DNA of 64,000 nucleotides from Nakamurella silvestris (GCA_003576535.1 QXCQ01000047.1:206-64205); one strand, 5' to 3'; shown: positions 1 through 9,303, counted from the first letter of the stretch. The notes: a model not told the origin generated them from the letters alone. Numbers and translations are program-made.

Positions 1-191
1 AGGGGTTTTTTTTGAACCGGGGGACCTTGCTATCAATGCCCACTGACCGCGCCGACCGTCCGAAGCTTCCCCGCCCCTGACACCGGTACGCCACCCTCCG
101 GCCCGCTCACGTCACTCCGTGGCAAGATCGATGCCAACGGTCGACGTTGCCCGTCGCCGTGGGTACCGATGCGGAAGTGGGTCGAACTTCA

Positions 192-1655
192 ATGACAGTG
201 ACGGCAGATCAGATCAGCCGAACCCTGGCCGGCGTCAACACCGGTCTGTTCATCGGTGGGCAATGGCGTTCGACACAGCAGACCATCGCGGTCGAGGATC
301 CCTCCACCGGTGAGACCATCGCCCAGGTGGCCGATGCGTCACCGGCCGATGGACTTCTGGCCCTCGATGCCGCGTGCGATGCCGCCGCCGACTGGGCGGC
401 AACCGATCCGCGGGTACGCGGGGAGATCCTGCGGAAGGCTTTCGAGCTGTTGACGGCCCGCGCCGAGGAGTTCGCCCTGTTGATGACCCTGGAGATGGGC
501 AAACCTCTGGCCGAGGCCCGTGGGGAAGTGGCCTACGGGGCGGAGTTCTTCCGTTGGTTCTCCGAAGAGGCGGTGCGGATCAGTGGCAGTTACTCCGTCG
601 CCCCCAGCGGTGGCACCCGACTGCTGACCATGAAACAGGCGGTCGGCCCGTGTTATGCGATCACTCCGTGGAACTTCCCCCTGGCGATGGGCACCCGCAA
701 GATCGGACCGGCCCTCGCGGCCGGGTGCACGATCGTGGTGAAGCCGGCCGCGCTGACGCCGCTCACCATGCTTGCCCTCGGGCAGGTGCTGGCGGAGGCC
801 GGTGTGCCCGACGGTGTCGTCAACATCATCACCACCTCCAGCTCCGGGGCGGTGTCGGAGCCGATCATCAGTGATCCGCGACTGCGCAAACTCACCTTCA
901 CCGGGTCCACTGGTGTCGGCCGCTCGCTGATCGAGCAGTCTGCCCAACGGGTCCTCAAGGTGTCGATGGAGCTGGGTGGCAATGCTCCCTTCCTGGTGTT
1001 CGCCGATGCCGACCTCGACCGCGCCGTGGACGGGGCGATGCTGGCCAAGATGCGGAACATCGGCGAAGCCTGCACCGCTGCAAACCGTTTCATCGTGCAC
1101 GAGTCCGTCGCCGATGAGTTCGGTCGGCGAATGGCCGAGCGGATGGCAGCGTTGAAGGTCGGCCGCGGGATCGACGACGGAGTCCAGGTCGGTCCGCTGA
1201 TCGAGTCCAAGGCCATCGACAAGGTGTCCGAATTGGTCGCCGACGCCACCGACCGTGGCGGGCGGATCCTGACCGGCGGCGACACGACCGGGGAGCGCGG
1301 GTACTTCTACCAGCCGACCGTCATCTCCGGGGTCTCACCGGACTCGGACATCTTCGCCGAGGAGATCTTCGGTCCGGTCGCCCCGATCACCACCTTCGTC
1401 GACGACGACGAGGCGATCTCCCTGGCCAATGCCACCGAGTACGGGCTGGTGAGTTACTTCTTCACCGAGAACCTCAGCAAGGCACTGACTGTCGCGGAGC
1501 GACTCGAATCCGGCATGGTCGGGGTCAACCAGGGGATCGTGTCGAATCCGGCCGCGCCTTTCGGCGGGGTGAAGGCCTCGGGGATCGGCCGCGAGGGCGG
1601 CCGGGAGGGGATCGAGGAGTATCTGGAGACCAAGTACGTGGGCATCGCCCTGTAG
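192..1655 (+). CDS. gabD: NAD(P)-dependent succinate-semialdehyde dehydrogenase
   Basis: This 487-residue aldehyde dehydrogenase family protein most likely oxidises succinate semialdehyde to succinate in the last step of GABA breakdown. The catalytic pair is visible as Glu260 in MELGGNAPF and Cys294 in NIGEACTAANRF; the latter context is typical of actinobacterial GabD. The cofactor-binding motif FTGSTGVG is at 236-243 and the PWNFP motif at 159-163. I chose the ATG at 192 because it gives the usual family length. An in-frame TTG at 147 would add 15 poorly coding residues, and neither start has a strong Shine-Dalgarno sequence. A palindromic repeat follows the stop codon. Another aldehyde dehydrogenase of the family could be meant, but the Cys context favours succinate semialdehyde. 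Confidence 0.85.
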   Translation: MTVTADQISRTLAGVNTGLFIGGQWRSTQQTIAVEDPSTGETIAQVADASPADGLLALDAACDAAADWAATDPRVRGEILRKAFELLTARAEEFALLMTLEMGKPLAEARGEVAYGAEFFRWFSEEAVRISGSYSVAPSGGTRLLTMKQAVGPCYAITPWNFPLAMGTRKIGPALAAGCTIVVKPAALTPLTMLALGQVLAEAGVPDGVVNIITTSSSGAVSEPIISDPRLRKLTFTGSTGVGRSLIEQSAQRVLKVSMELGGNAPFLVFADADLDRAVDGAMLAKMRNIGEACTAANRFIVHESVADEFGRRMAERMAALKVGRGIDDGVQVGPLIESKAIDKVSELVADATDRGGRILTGGDTTGERGYFYQPTVISGVSPDSDIFAEEIFGPVAPITTFVDDDEAISLANATEYGLVSYFFTENLSKALTVAERLESGMVGVNQGIVSNPAAPFGGVKASGIGREGGREGIEEYLETKYVGIAL

Positions 1656-1657
1656 AT

Positions 1658-1720
1658 CCCCCTCCGCGAGTGGACGTCCACACCCCACAATCTGGGGTGA
1701 GGAGGTCCACTCGCGGGAGG
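1658..1720. repeat. Dispersed palindrome, family A copy 1
   Basis: The outer arms GCGAGTGGAC and GTCCACTCGC and the inner arms CACCCCA and TGGGGTG form a long hairpin between two convergent genes. Related palindromes lie at 42424-42470 and 48514-48575. A role as a bidirectional terminator is plausible at this site. Confidence 0.75.
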
Positions 1721-1740
1721 GCAGAGGTTCGCAGGGGCTT

Positions 1741-3015
1741 TCAGAGGTTCTCGGTCCGCCAGGCCTCGTCCTCGGTCTCGTCACCGATGGCTCCGATCCC
1801 CATCAGGTCCATGTCCAGCATGGCCTGCTCGTCGGGGCGGTGTTTGAGCACGTTGTCCACGTAGGACTTGACGGTCTCGTCGATCGTGACCTGTTTCCCC
1901 GCCGCCTCCGACAGGAACCAACGGTGCTCCAGCACCTCGTGGAAGATCTCCGCCGGCTCGAGTTTGGTGTCCAGCTCGTCCGGGATGGCCTCCATCACCG
2001 GTTCGAAGACATCGGTCATCCAGTGCCGTGCGACGGTGTCCTCGTCGACGTTGGTCCCCGGCATGACCGCCTGGGAGCGGAAGGTGTCGAGGTCGTTCAG
2101 GATCCGGCGGGCCTGGTTCTCCTGGACGGTGAGTCCGGTCAGGTCCTGCAACCGTCGACGGTGGTGACCGGCCTCGACGACCTGGGTCTGCACGAGCAGG
2201 TGCGGGTCCCCGTCAACCTCGTTGACCTGGATGTCCCCGATGTCGTAGCCGAGGTCGTTGAGTTTGCGCACCCGGTGCTCGATCCGCCACCACTCGTCCT
2301 CGCCGAGGGTCTGCGGCTGGGTGAGCTCGGCCCAGAGCCGCTCGTAGCGCTCCAGCACCGATTGGGCCGTGGCCAGCGGATCGACCCCCTCCGGCAGCAT
2401 TCCGGCCATCTGCAGGTCCAGCAGTTCCCCGGCGAGGTTCGTCTCGGCGATGTCGAGGTCGTTCATCCGTTGGCCGGACGACAGCACGGTGCGCAGGTCG
2501 CCGGTCTCGGCGTCGACCAGATACGCCGACAGGGCCCCGGCATCACGCCGGAACAGGGTGTTCGACAGGGAACAGTCGTTCCACGTGAATCCGACCAGGT
2601 GCAGGCGGACCAGCAGCTCGGCCAGGGCATCGAGAAGTTTGGTCTCCAGATCCGGGTCGAGCCGGCGGGAGAACAGGGCACGGTAGGGCAGGGAGAACCG
2701 CAGATGTTTGGTGACCAGGGCGGCATCGAGTTCGACGCCGTCCGGGGTCACCCGGTTCGAGACGACGCCCACCGCCTCCACCACCGGGGTGCCGGTGCGG
2801 GCCAAGGCCCGGAGCAGCTCGTACTCGCGCTCGGCCAAGGCCGGGAAGATCTCCTTGATGGCGTAGACGATGCCGCCGATGCGGACGAACCGGACCACGT
2901 GTCGGGAGATACCGCGGGGGAGGGTGACGAGCAGTTCGTGCGGCCAGTCCTCCAACGGTGTGGACCACGGCAGGGTCAGCAGGTCGGTGGGATCGGGCCC
3001 GGAGGAGAACTGCAT
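1741..3015 (-). CDS. DUF4032 domain-containing protein
   Basis: The 424-residue product matches the actinobacterial DUF4032 family. The N-terminal part is kinase-fold-like: a region reading AIKEIFPALAEREYELLRAL could hold the ATP-contacting Lys and Glu, and WNDCSLSNTLF resembles a degenerate phosphotransferase loop where HxDxxxxN would be expected. The C-terminal part is the DUF4032 domain proper. The biochemical role is unknown. I use the internal ATG at 3015 because family members start close to the motif DPTDLLTLPWSTPLEDWP. An ATG at 3039 would add eight residues, and neither start has a convincing ribosome-binding site. The gene is convergent with gabD across the palindrome at 1658-1720. 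Confidence 0.75.
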   Translation of the reverse strand: MQFSSGPDPTDLLTLPWSTPLEDWPHELLVTLPRGISRHVVRFVRIGGIVYAIKEIFPALAEREYELLRALARTGTPVVEAVGVVSNRVTPDGVELDAALVTKHLRFSLPYRALFSRRLDPDLETKLLDALAELLVRLHLVGFTWNDCSLSNTLFRRDAGALSAYLVDAETGDLRTVLSSGQRMNDLDIAETNLAGELLDLQMAGMLPEGVDPLATAQSVLERYERLWAELTQPQTLGEDEWWRIEHRVRKLNDLGYDIGDIQVNEVDGDPHLLVQTQVVEAGHHRRRLQDLTGLTVQENQARRILNDLDTFRSQAVMPGTNVDEDTVARHWMTDVFEPVMEAIPDELDTKLEPAEIFHEVLEHRWFLSEAAGKQVTIDETVKSYVDNVLKHRPDEQAMLDMDLMGIGAIGDETEDEAWRTENL

Positions 3016-3107
3016 CTTCACCGGCTCAGCCTGGCACATCCGGCGGGTATCGGCCGCCCCGGCTCGCGGAATCGACCGCGGTCCGGTCAGCCATGTCGAC
3101 AGCCTGC

Positions 3108-4148
3108 TCAGGGCGCGCTCATCTGTCCCATGTCCAGGGCGAAGCGGTAGCGGACGTCATTGCGTTCGAGCCTGGCGATCGCCGTGTTCACCTCGTGGGC
3201 GGGGAGTACCTCGACGTCGGCGGTGATGCCGTGCAGCTGACAGAAGTCGAGCATCTCCTGGGTGGCCGGAACGCCACCGCTGCCCGCCGAGGCCAACCTC
3301 TTGCGCCCGATCAGCAGTGCGTACGGGTCGAACTCCATCGAGCCGAGTGCGCCGAGCGCGCACAGGGTCCCATCGAGGGCCAGTGCGCGCAGATAGGGAG
3401 TCAGGTCGTGCGGTGCGGAGGCGGTGTCGATGATGAAGTCGAAGGTGTTGGCCTGCGCGGACATCGCCGCAGGATCACCGGACACGACCACCTGGTCCGC
3501 CCCGAGCTCGAGAGCTCCGTCGGCCTTGCCCGCAGAGGTGGTGAACAGCGTCACGTGGGCTCCGAGTGCATGGGCGAACTTGATCGCCAGGTGTCCCAGT
3601 CCGCCCAGTCCGACAACCCCTACCGTCATACCCGGGCCGATCTGCCACTGTCGCAACGGTTCCCACACGGTGACGCCGGCGCACATCAGTGGAGCGACCG
3701 AGGCAGGGTCCAGCCGCTCGGGCAGGTGGTACACAAAGGCCTCTGCGGCCACGTATTCCTTCGCGTACCCGCCGAAGGTGGGGGTGCCGTCCTGCCGGTC
3801 GTGTCCGCCGTAGGTGAGGGTCGGGAACTTGGCACAGTAGTTCTGTTGTCCGGCGGCACACATCGTGCAGGTCCCGCACGAATCCACGATGTTGCCGACG
3901 GCAACTGCCGACCCCACGGCGAATCGGGTGACGGCGGAACCGATCTCCGTGACGACTCCGACGAACTCGTGCCCGGGGACGAGGGGAAACGGCCCCTGGC
4001 CCTGCAGTGCGTGGACGTCCGAGAAACAGACCCCGCAGAAGGTGATGTCGATGGCGACGTCCTCCGGCCGGAGCTCTCGACGCTGTATCTCCTGCAGGCG
4101 CAACGGCGCGCCGCTGGACTCGGCCAGATAGGCGGTGGTGGTTCTCAT
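3108..4148 (-). CDS. Zinc-dependent alcohol dehydrogenase (cinnamyl-alcohol/YahK-like)
   Basis: This medium-chain dehydrogenase of 346 residues probably reduces aldehydes or oxidises alcohols with NAD(P). Catalytic zinc ligands are visible in CGVCFSDVHALQG and PGHEFVGVV. The structural zinc is bound by the Cys cluster CGTCTMCAAGQQNYC, and the nucleotide-binding loop is GLGGLGHLAIKFA. I chose the ATG at 4148 because AGGAG stands eight bases upstream; the longer frame to 4190 lacks such a site. The gene is divergent from a TetR regulator, and two related TetR-type operator candidates lie in the intergenic region, so it is the likely regulatory target. The natural substrate cannot be read from the sequence. 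Confidence 0.85.
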   Translation of the reverse strand: MRTTTAYLAESSGAPLRLQEIQRRELRPEDVAIDITFCGVCFSDVHALQGQGPFPLVPGHEFVGVVTEIGSAVTRFAVGSAVAVGNIVDSCGTCTMCAAGQQNYCAKFPTLTYGGHDRQDGTPTFGGYAKEYVAAEAFVYHLPERLDPASVAPLMCAGVTVWEPLRQWQIGPGMTVGVVGLGGLGHLAIKFAHALGAHVTLFTTSAGKADGALELGADQVVVSGDPAAMSAQANTFDFIIDTASAPHDLTPYLRALALDGTLCALGALGSMEFDPYALLIGRKRLASAGSGGVPATQEMLDFCQLHGITADVEVLPAHEVNTAIARLERNDVRYRFALDMGQMSAP

Positions 4149-4189
4149 GGGAACTCCTGTGGGCTCAGTGGGCTGGGCGAGAAAGAACA

Positions 4190-4201
4190 AACCAGTTGGT
4201 T
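4190..4201. promoter_or_regulatory. TetR operator candidate 1
   Basis: AACCAGTTGGTT has perfect 5-base arms around GT and is preceded by ACAA. Its reverse complement shares AACTGGT and GTT with the second site at 4242-4253 (10 of 12 positions when aligned as AACTGGTTTGTT against AACTGGTCGGTT). It lies about 40 bases upstream of the alcohol dehydrogenase start. Confidence 0.5.
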
Positions 4202-4241
4202 AGTTTTCGACGGTAGCTCCACCAGGAACAGCTGTCAAACA

Positions 4242-4253
4242 AACTGGTCGGTT
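4242..4253. promoter_or_regulatory. TetR operator candidate 2 with overlapping -10 box
   Basis: AACTGGTCGGTT is an imperfect palindrome of the kind bound by TetR repressors. A TATTAT hexamer at 4253-4258 follows directly and ends seven bases before the regulator ATG, so the tetR transcript may be leaderless and self-repressed from this site. Confidence 0.5.
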
Positions 4254-4265
4254 ATTATCGGAGGC

Positions 4266-4865
4266 ATGGGTAAGGGCGAGGCCACACGGGCCAGACTGCT
4301 GCGGGCCGCCGCCGAGGAGTTCGCCGCCTACGGCATCGCCGGATCGCGGGTCGACCGGATCGCGGCCAACGCGCAGGCGAACAAGGCACAGCTCTATGCC
4401 TACTTCGGAAGCAAGGAGAACCTGTTCGAGGTCGTCTTCGCTGCCTTCCTCGACGGGATCATGAACGCCGTCCCCATCGACGCCACTGATCTGCCCGATT
4501 ACGCGGTCCGGCTGTACAACGAGTACCTGGTCCATCCGGACCTCGTCCGGTTGGCCACCTGGGCGAGGTTGGAACGCACCCCCGCCGGGCACCTGGTCGG
4601 TCATGCCGATCGCCTGGACGAGGGCAAGCTCGCCAACATCGCCAGCGCCCAGGAAGCCGGGTTGGTCGATCCTGAACTCGATCCGTTCGAGATCCTGACC
4701 ACGGTCATTGCGCTCTCGATGACCTGGTCCCCCGCGAGCACCACCTACGCCGCCACCGCGGCGGAGGGGGAGGACGTGCATCAGCGGCGGCGCGAGATAC
4801 TCACGCGCCTCGTCCGACGGGCCTTCGCCCCCTCGTCCGGCCCTGTTCCTGCTCCTGGGAACTGA
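4266..4865 (+). CDS. TetR/AcrR family transcriptional regulator
   Basis: This 199-residue regulator has an N-terminal TetR helix-turn-helix (residues about 5-50, including GIAGSRVDRIAANAQANKAQ and YAYFGSKENLF), followed by a divergent ligand-binding domain. The ATG at 4266 begins the conserved domain directly, and an extended -10-like TATTAT seven bases upstream suggests a leaderless mRNA. The gene is divergent from the zinc alcohol dehydrogenase, and operator-like repeats in the 117-base gap fit the usual arrangement of a repressor controlling itself and its neighbour. The inducer is unknown. Confidence 0.85.
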   Translation: MGKGEATRARLLRAAAEEFAAYGIAGSRVDRIAANAQANKAQLYAYFGSKENLFEVVFAAFLDGIMNAVPIDATDLPDYAVRLYNEYLVHPDLVRLATWARLERTPAGHLVGHADRLDEGKLANIASAQEAGLVDPELDPFEILTTVIALSMTWSPASTTYAATAAEGEDVHQRRREILTRLVRRAFAPSSGPVPAPGN

Positions 4866-4974
4866 ATCGGCACAGCGACTGAAAGACCGCCCTCACCACC
4901 TGTGTCTCACTCCGGGGGCGGCGAAAGGCCCGTCAGTTTCCAAGGGGAACGCCGTGGCCGCCAGGAGGTGCTGT

Positions 4975-7635
4975 TCAACGTTGGGCCGTGCTGAACTGGG
5001 CGGCGCGTCTTCGCCGATGCCGCTCGGTCGATTCCGGACGTCGGACCGGCCGGACATCGGGTGGGGACGCCTGTGCCCGGTAGAACCAGCGCTTGGCCAG
5101 CTCGATGAGAACGAGGTAACCCAGGACCATGCCCGCCAGGGTGGCGAAGAACGCCGGCGGCAGTGGACTGAAACCCAGTGCGCCGGCCAGGGGCGACGCC
5201 GGAAGCAGGGCTCCCACCAGCACTGCGCCGAGTGCGGCGAGGGTCAGCGGAAGGCTCGGATGGCTGCGGAAGAACGGGATCCGGCGGGTGCGGATGGCGA
5301 AGATCACCAGGGTCTGCGTGGCGAGGGATTCGACGAACCAACCGGAGCGGAACTGGGCGGGACCGGAATGGAACACCCACAGCATCACCCCGAAGGTGAG
5401 AAAGTCGAAGATCGAGCTCAACGGTCCGAACGTCATCATGAACCGGCGGATGAAGGCGATGTCCCAGTGGGAGGGCCTTCGTAGCTGTTCCTCGTCCACG
5501 TTGTCGGTGGGGATGGCCAGCTGGCTGGAGTCGTAGAGAAGGTTGTTCAGCAGGATCTGCGAGGGCAACATCGGCAGGAAGGTGAGGAAGATCGACGCCC
5601 CGGCGGCGGAGAACATGTTGCCGAAGTTGCTCGACGTGCCCATGAGCACGTATTTGATGGTGTTGGCGAAGATCCGGCGGCCCTCGACGACCCCGTCGGC
5701 CAGTACGTCGAGGTTCTTCTCCAACAGGATGACGTCAGCGCTGTCCTTGGCGACATCGGTGGCGGAGTCGACCGAGATACCCACATCGGCGGCGTGCAGA
5801 GCCAGGGCGTCGTTGACACCGTCGCCCAGGAAGGCCACACCGCCGCCGCTGATCCGTTGGACCCGAACGATCCTCGCCTTGTGGGCCGGGCTGACCCTGG
5901 CGAACACCGTGGTCCGGCCGATGGCGGTCGCCAGTTCCGCGTCGTCGAGGGCATCGATGTCGCTGCCGGTCATCACACCCGTCCCGTCCACACCCAGGCC
6001 GATGTCGTTGCACACCTTGACCGCCACCGCGGCGTTGTCGCCCGTGACCACCTTGACCGTGACACCCAGCCCGGCCAGGCGCGTCAGTGCTGCCGACGCG
6101 TCAGGCTTGGGTGGATCGCGAAAGACCAACAGCCCCAAGAGATTCAGATCGGTCTCGTCCTTCGGTGTCAGACCTGACCCGCCGACGGTTCGGGGGCTGA
6201 ATGCCCTGCTCGCCACGGCGACCACCCGGTTGCCGGCGGCGAACTCCGCGAGCAACAGGTCACGGAGCTCCGGTGACACCGTCGAGCAGTTGGCCAGGAC
6301 CTTCTCCGGTGCTCCCTTGGTCACGAGGGTCTGGCTGCCCTGTCCATCGGCGACCACGACCGAGACCATCTGCCGTTCGTGGTCGAAGGGCAGGGCCGCG
6401 ATGGTGGTGAATGCCGTTGCGCTGCTGCGGCCGGCCAGTGTCGCCGGGGAGTCCCACAGAGCCTGGTCCAGTGGGTTTCCACCCACCGCTTCTCCTTCGT
6501 GCACCAGGTTCTCGGTGCACAGCAGGCCCCAGGTGACGACGGTGGTGGTGTCGCAGCCCGCGGTCGGGATGCTGCGCATGTAGTCCAGCCGCCCCAGGGT
6601 CAGCGTGCCGGTCTTGTCGGTGAAGAGCACATCGATATCGCCCAGATCCTCGATGCAGACCAGCCGTTTGACCAGCACCTTCCGCTTGGCCATCCGGGCC
6701 GACCCGGCGGCGAGGCTGCTGGAGACGACCGCGGGAAGCAGCTGCGGCGTGATGCCGACCGCGATCGCAAGTGAGAACAGCAGTGCGTCCATGATCGGCT
6801 TGTGCAGACTGATGTTGATGATGAAGATCGAGGTGGTCAACCCGCCGGCGACGTAGACCAGCAGCAGCGAGAACTGTCGCAGGCCCGTCTGAAAGCTGGT
6901 CTCCAGCTGGTGGGTGCTCAGACCGGCGGCGATCTTGCCGAACTCCGTCCGGGCCCCCGTGGCCACCACCACACCGCGAGCGCTCCCGGCATGCACGATG
7001 CTTCCCATCAGGGCGCAACCGGTGAGTTCGGCGAGGGCGGTGCCGGTCGGAGTCGGGCCGACAATCTTGTCCACCGGCATCGACTCGCCGGTCATGACTG
7101 CCTCGTCGCAGGAAAGGCCTGCCACGGTGAGAAGTCTCAGATCGGCCGGCACGATGTCACCCAACTGCAGGTCGATGACGTCTCCGGGGACCAATCCGGC
7201 GACGTCGATCTTCGACGGATCACCGTCGCGGATCACCACGGTGAGGTGGTGGATCCGGGAATGCAGTGCCTCGGCGGCCTTTTCGGCGCGGTACTCGTTG
7301 CCGAATCCAAGGCCGACCGTCAGCGCGACGATGACCCCGATGATGATCGCGTCACTGCGTTCACCCACGAAATACGATGCCAGCGCGGCCACCACAAGAA
7401 GCCCGAGCAACGGGGAGCGCAGCTGGTGCCAGAGCACCAGACCCCACCGCGCCCGGTGTGTGGCCACGGCATTCGGCCCGTACCTGGCCGATCGTGACGC
7501 TGCCTCGTCGCGGCTCAAACCGTGTCCGGCTGAGGTACCCAGCGCCCGGAGCAGATCTGCTTCGGACAGATCCGCGCTCGTGATCAGATCGACCGGGCGC
7601 ACGGATGTGGATCTGACGGTGACGGCCTGGCTCAT
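4975..7635 (-). CDS. mgtA: Magnesium-translocating P-type ATPase
   Basis: This 886-residue membrane protein is a type P3B P-type ATPase that imports Mg2+ using ATP. The order is a cation-ATPase N-domain, then membrane helices with a TGES actuator motif, the phosphorylation motif DKTGTL, the hinge GDGVND, and C-terminal helices with NNLLYDSSQ, which is typical of MgtA/MgtB. Full length matches the family. Its ATG overlaps the stop codon of the upstream nitroreductase gene, so the two are translationally coupled. A related cation ATPase, CtpF, belongs to the mycobacterial DosR regulon; the resemblance of this neighbourhood is treated in the findings. Transport of another divalent cation is possible but less likely. 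Confidence 0.88.
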   Translation of the reverse strand: MSQAVTVRSTSVRPVDLITSADLSEADLLRALGTSAGHGLSRDEAASRSARYGPNAVATHRARWGLVLWHQLRSPLLGLLVVAALASYFVGERSDAIIIGVIVALTVGLGFGNEYRAEKAAEALHSRIHHLTVVIRDGDPSKIDVAGLVPGDVIDLQLGDIVPADLRLLTVAGLSCDEAVMTGESMPVDKIVGPTPTGTALAELTGCALMGSIVHAGSARGVVVATGARTEFGKIAAGLSTHQLETSFQTGLRQFSLLLVYVAGGLTTSIFIINISLHKPIMDALLFSLAIAVGITPQLLPAVVSSSLAAGSARMAKRKVLVKRLVCIEDLGDIDVLFTDKTGTLTLGRLDYMRSIPTAGCDTTTVVTWGLLCTENLVHEGEAVGGNPLDQALWDSPATLAGRSSATAFTTIAALPFDHERQMVSVVVADGQGSQTLVTKGAPEKVLANCSTVSPELRDLLLAEFAAGNRVVAVASRAFSPRTVGGSGLTPKDETDLNLLGLLVFRDPPKPDASAALTRLAGLGVTVKVVTGDNAAVAVKVCNDIGLGVDGTGVMTGSDIDALDDAELATAIGRTTVFARVSPAHKARIVRVQRISGGGVAFLGDGVNDALALHAADVGISVDSATDVAKDSADVILLEKNLDVLADGVVEGRRIFANTIKYVLMGTSSNFGNMFSAAGASIFLTFLPMLPSQILLNNLLYDSSQLAIPTDNVDEEQLRRPSHWDIAFIRRFMMTFGPLSSIFDFLTFGVMLWVFHSGPAQFRSGWFVESLATQTLVIFAIRTRRIPFFRSHPSLPLTLAALGAVLVGALLPASPLAGALGFSPLPPAFFATLAGMVLGYLVLIELAKRWFYRAQASPPDVRPVRRPESTERHRRRRAAQFSTAQR

Positions 7636-8693
7636 CGGCGTGGTGCCCTGTCGAACGGTTGTGGTGACGACGGCGGGTGACCCGGCTCGTCCTGGGCAGT
7701 GTCGCGGGCGTCACCCGCGGGGATGTGGAGGCAGTCGGTGAACGGTCGCCGAGGGGTCGGCGGTACGGGTGTCCCGTAACCGATCCGGAGCACAACCTGT
7801 GGTTCCGGGGGGCCCTTCAACATGTCCCGCAGTGCATCCCGGGCGGTGGGAACTTCGATGAGCTGGGAGAGGAAGGACGCCGAGATCCCGTGGACCGTTG
7901 CGGTGAGCAGGACACGCTGGAGCGCCTGGCCGGCCCGGAGCCGGCTGCTGGCGTGGTCGTCCCAGGTGCCGAGCACCGCGATCAGCGGCGTGTGCTCGTA
8001 TTCTTTTCCGGGCATACGCGGGCGCCGGTCGGGCAGTCCGAAATCTTTGAGGTCCCAGAGGTCTTCGGCTGCCGGCGGCAGGCCCGCGGCGGTGCTCGGC
8101 ACACCGTCCAGGGTGTGATCCCGGCCGGTCCATGCCGTCCACTCGCCCAACCATCGCGCGTCTTCCAGTTGGGTCCGCGCTGCGCTGTTGGAGAGGTACC
8201 TGATCCTGCTGTGCAGGCTGGGGGCACCCGCGAAGGTCAACGTGGCGCCCTCGGTCGAGGCAGCGGCCCGCAGGTCGTGCAGCGCATCGAGGGGGATCGA
8301 GATGTCGGAGAACGGCCTCCTGTTCGTTGCCCGCCGCCAGATCGCCTGTGCGAGTTCGCGATCCTGCCTCAGCGGTGCTCGTCGACCGGTGACCTCGATC
8401 CTGGCCAATGGACCTGCCTCGACGTGGGTGTGGACCCGCACACGGACCGAGAGGCCGAGATCCACCAGTGCGGCCTTGAGGTTGAAGAGTGCGGCACCGC
8501 AACTGATCCGGGCCTCGCGACCGTCGGGGTCGGTTCCGGGAAGGACTCGGTCGTCGTCGAGGTGCACCGAGATGTGGTCCGATCCGATTTCGAACCGCCA
8601 AGGCTGTGTGTTGAGGAGGGAGGGCGCACGGCACGCCGCGCCGAGCACGGTGGCTGTCTGCGCCGGGGTCAGACCGAACGCGTGGGGCGACAT
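7632..8693 (-). CDS. Acg-family FMN-binding nitroreductase-like protein
   Basis: The 353-residue product resembles the Acg/Rv3131/Rv3127 family of nitroreductase-fold proteins, which bind or sequester FMN and are induced in dormancy in mycobacteria. Visible family features are AACRAPSLLNTQPWRF near the N terminus, an RRATNRRPF segment near the middle and a C-terminal VLRIGYG. The start at 8693 has AGGAG eight bases upstream and gives the family length. A second in-frame ATG at 8876 has an even stronger GAGGAGG site and would add 61 residues not typical of the family. The stop overlaps the ATG of the Mg2+ ATPase gene. The enzymatic substrate of this family is unsettled. Confidence 0.8.
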   Translation of the reverse strand: MSPHAFGLTPAQTATVLGAACRAPSLLNTQPWRFEIGSDHISVHLDDDRVLPGTDPDGREARISCGAALFNLKAALVDLGLSVRVRVHTHVEAGPLARIEVTGRRAPLRQDRELAQAIWRRATNRRPFSDISIPLDALHDLRAAASTEGATLTFAGAPSLHSRIRYLSNSAARTQLEDARWLGEWTAWTGRDHTLDGVPSTAAGLPPAAEDLWDLKDFGLPDRRPRMPGKEYEHTPLIAVLGTWDDHASSRLRAGQALQRVLLTATVHGISASFLSQLIEVPTARDALRDMLKGPPEPQVVLRIGYGTPVPPTPRRPFTDCLHIPAGDARDTAQDEPGHPPSSPQPFDRAPRR

Positions 8694-8983
8694 GACGAAC
8701 TCCTGGTTCTGGTGCGGTCGGCCTGATCTCTGTTGGTGTGCGGCCCGGCGGGTGGGGCGGACCGTGATCTCGTCGGTCACCGATAGCCCCTCACCGGTCG
8801 CGGCGAGCGAGTGGGCCCGATCCAGCTCCGAATCGAACACGTCCCTGACGGTCGGGTCCTGCTGCGAGCTGTTCATGACGTGCCCTCCTCGGAGCGGACG
8901 GGACGATCGGGCTCCGGAACCGAAGGCCGGGACAGCGTCGAGACCCGTCCGCAGGTTCACTGTGCGCCGGTCGGAAACGATCG

Positions 8984-9003
8984 AACAGGGCCTTTGGTCA
9001 TCA
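8984..9003 (-). promoter_or_regulatory. DosR-box-like motif facing the nitroreductase
   Basis: Read on the minus strand the core is TGACCAAAGGCCCTG, which keeps GAC, AAAG and CCC of the mycobacterial DosR palindrome. It lies about 110 bases before the possible upstream start at 8876. Confidence 0.4.
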
Positions 9004-9153
9004 ATCATCAGCTCGGCACCGTCCCGCTCGTCGCTCTCGTGGACTCCGGGCCCGTGGTTCGGCGGTCGGTCGCGGTCCACTCGGAGAGTCTTGCGGCCTC
9101 CGGGGGGCAAGACCTGCGCAAACCGGCACAGGTGTCGCAGTTCCCCTTCTGCA

Positions 9154-9168
9154 GGGACCATCGACGAT
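9154..9168 (+). promoter_or_regulatory. DosR-box-like half site
   Basis: GGGACCATCGACGAT keeps the GGGAC half of the DosR box but a weak second half. It is 136 bases upstream of the CBS-domain start. Confidence 0.25.
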
Positions 9169-9181
9169 GTCTTCTTCGCTC

Positions 9182-9196
9182 GGGACCTATGGCACT
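9182..9196 (+). promoter_or_regulatory. DosR-box-like motif facing the CBS gene
   Basis: GGGACCTATGGCACT keeps GGGAC and the central G and C of the DosR palindrome. It lies 108 bases upstream of the CBS-protein start at 9304. Confidence 0.4.
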
Positions 9197-9303
9197 TCCC
9201 CGGTCGGCACCTGGAGAGCACAGTGGGTGCCAGATGCACCGTTTGCGGAACCGCCGGGGGTGATCGCCGACCGGTGCGGATCGAACACGACCGAGGAGCA
9301 GAC

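Larger units (their letters stand above)
8694..9303. other. 610-bp divergent intergenic region with DosR-box-like motifs
   Basis: The region separates the nitroreductase from the CBS-domain gene. It contains the possible 61-codon N-terminal extension of the nitroreductase (8694-8876, minus strand) and three GGGACC-type motifs listed separately. I see no further gene here. Confidence 0.6.

Noticed and set aside
147-191. TTG start extending succinate-semialdehyde dehydrogenase
   Set aside because: The added 15 residues are not typical of the family and no ribosome-binding site precedes the codon.
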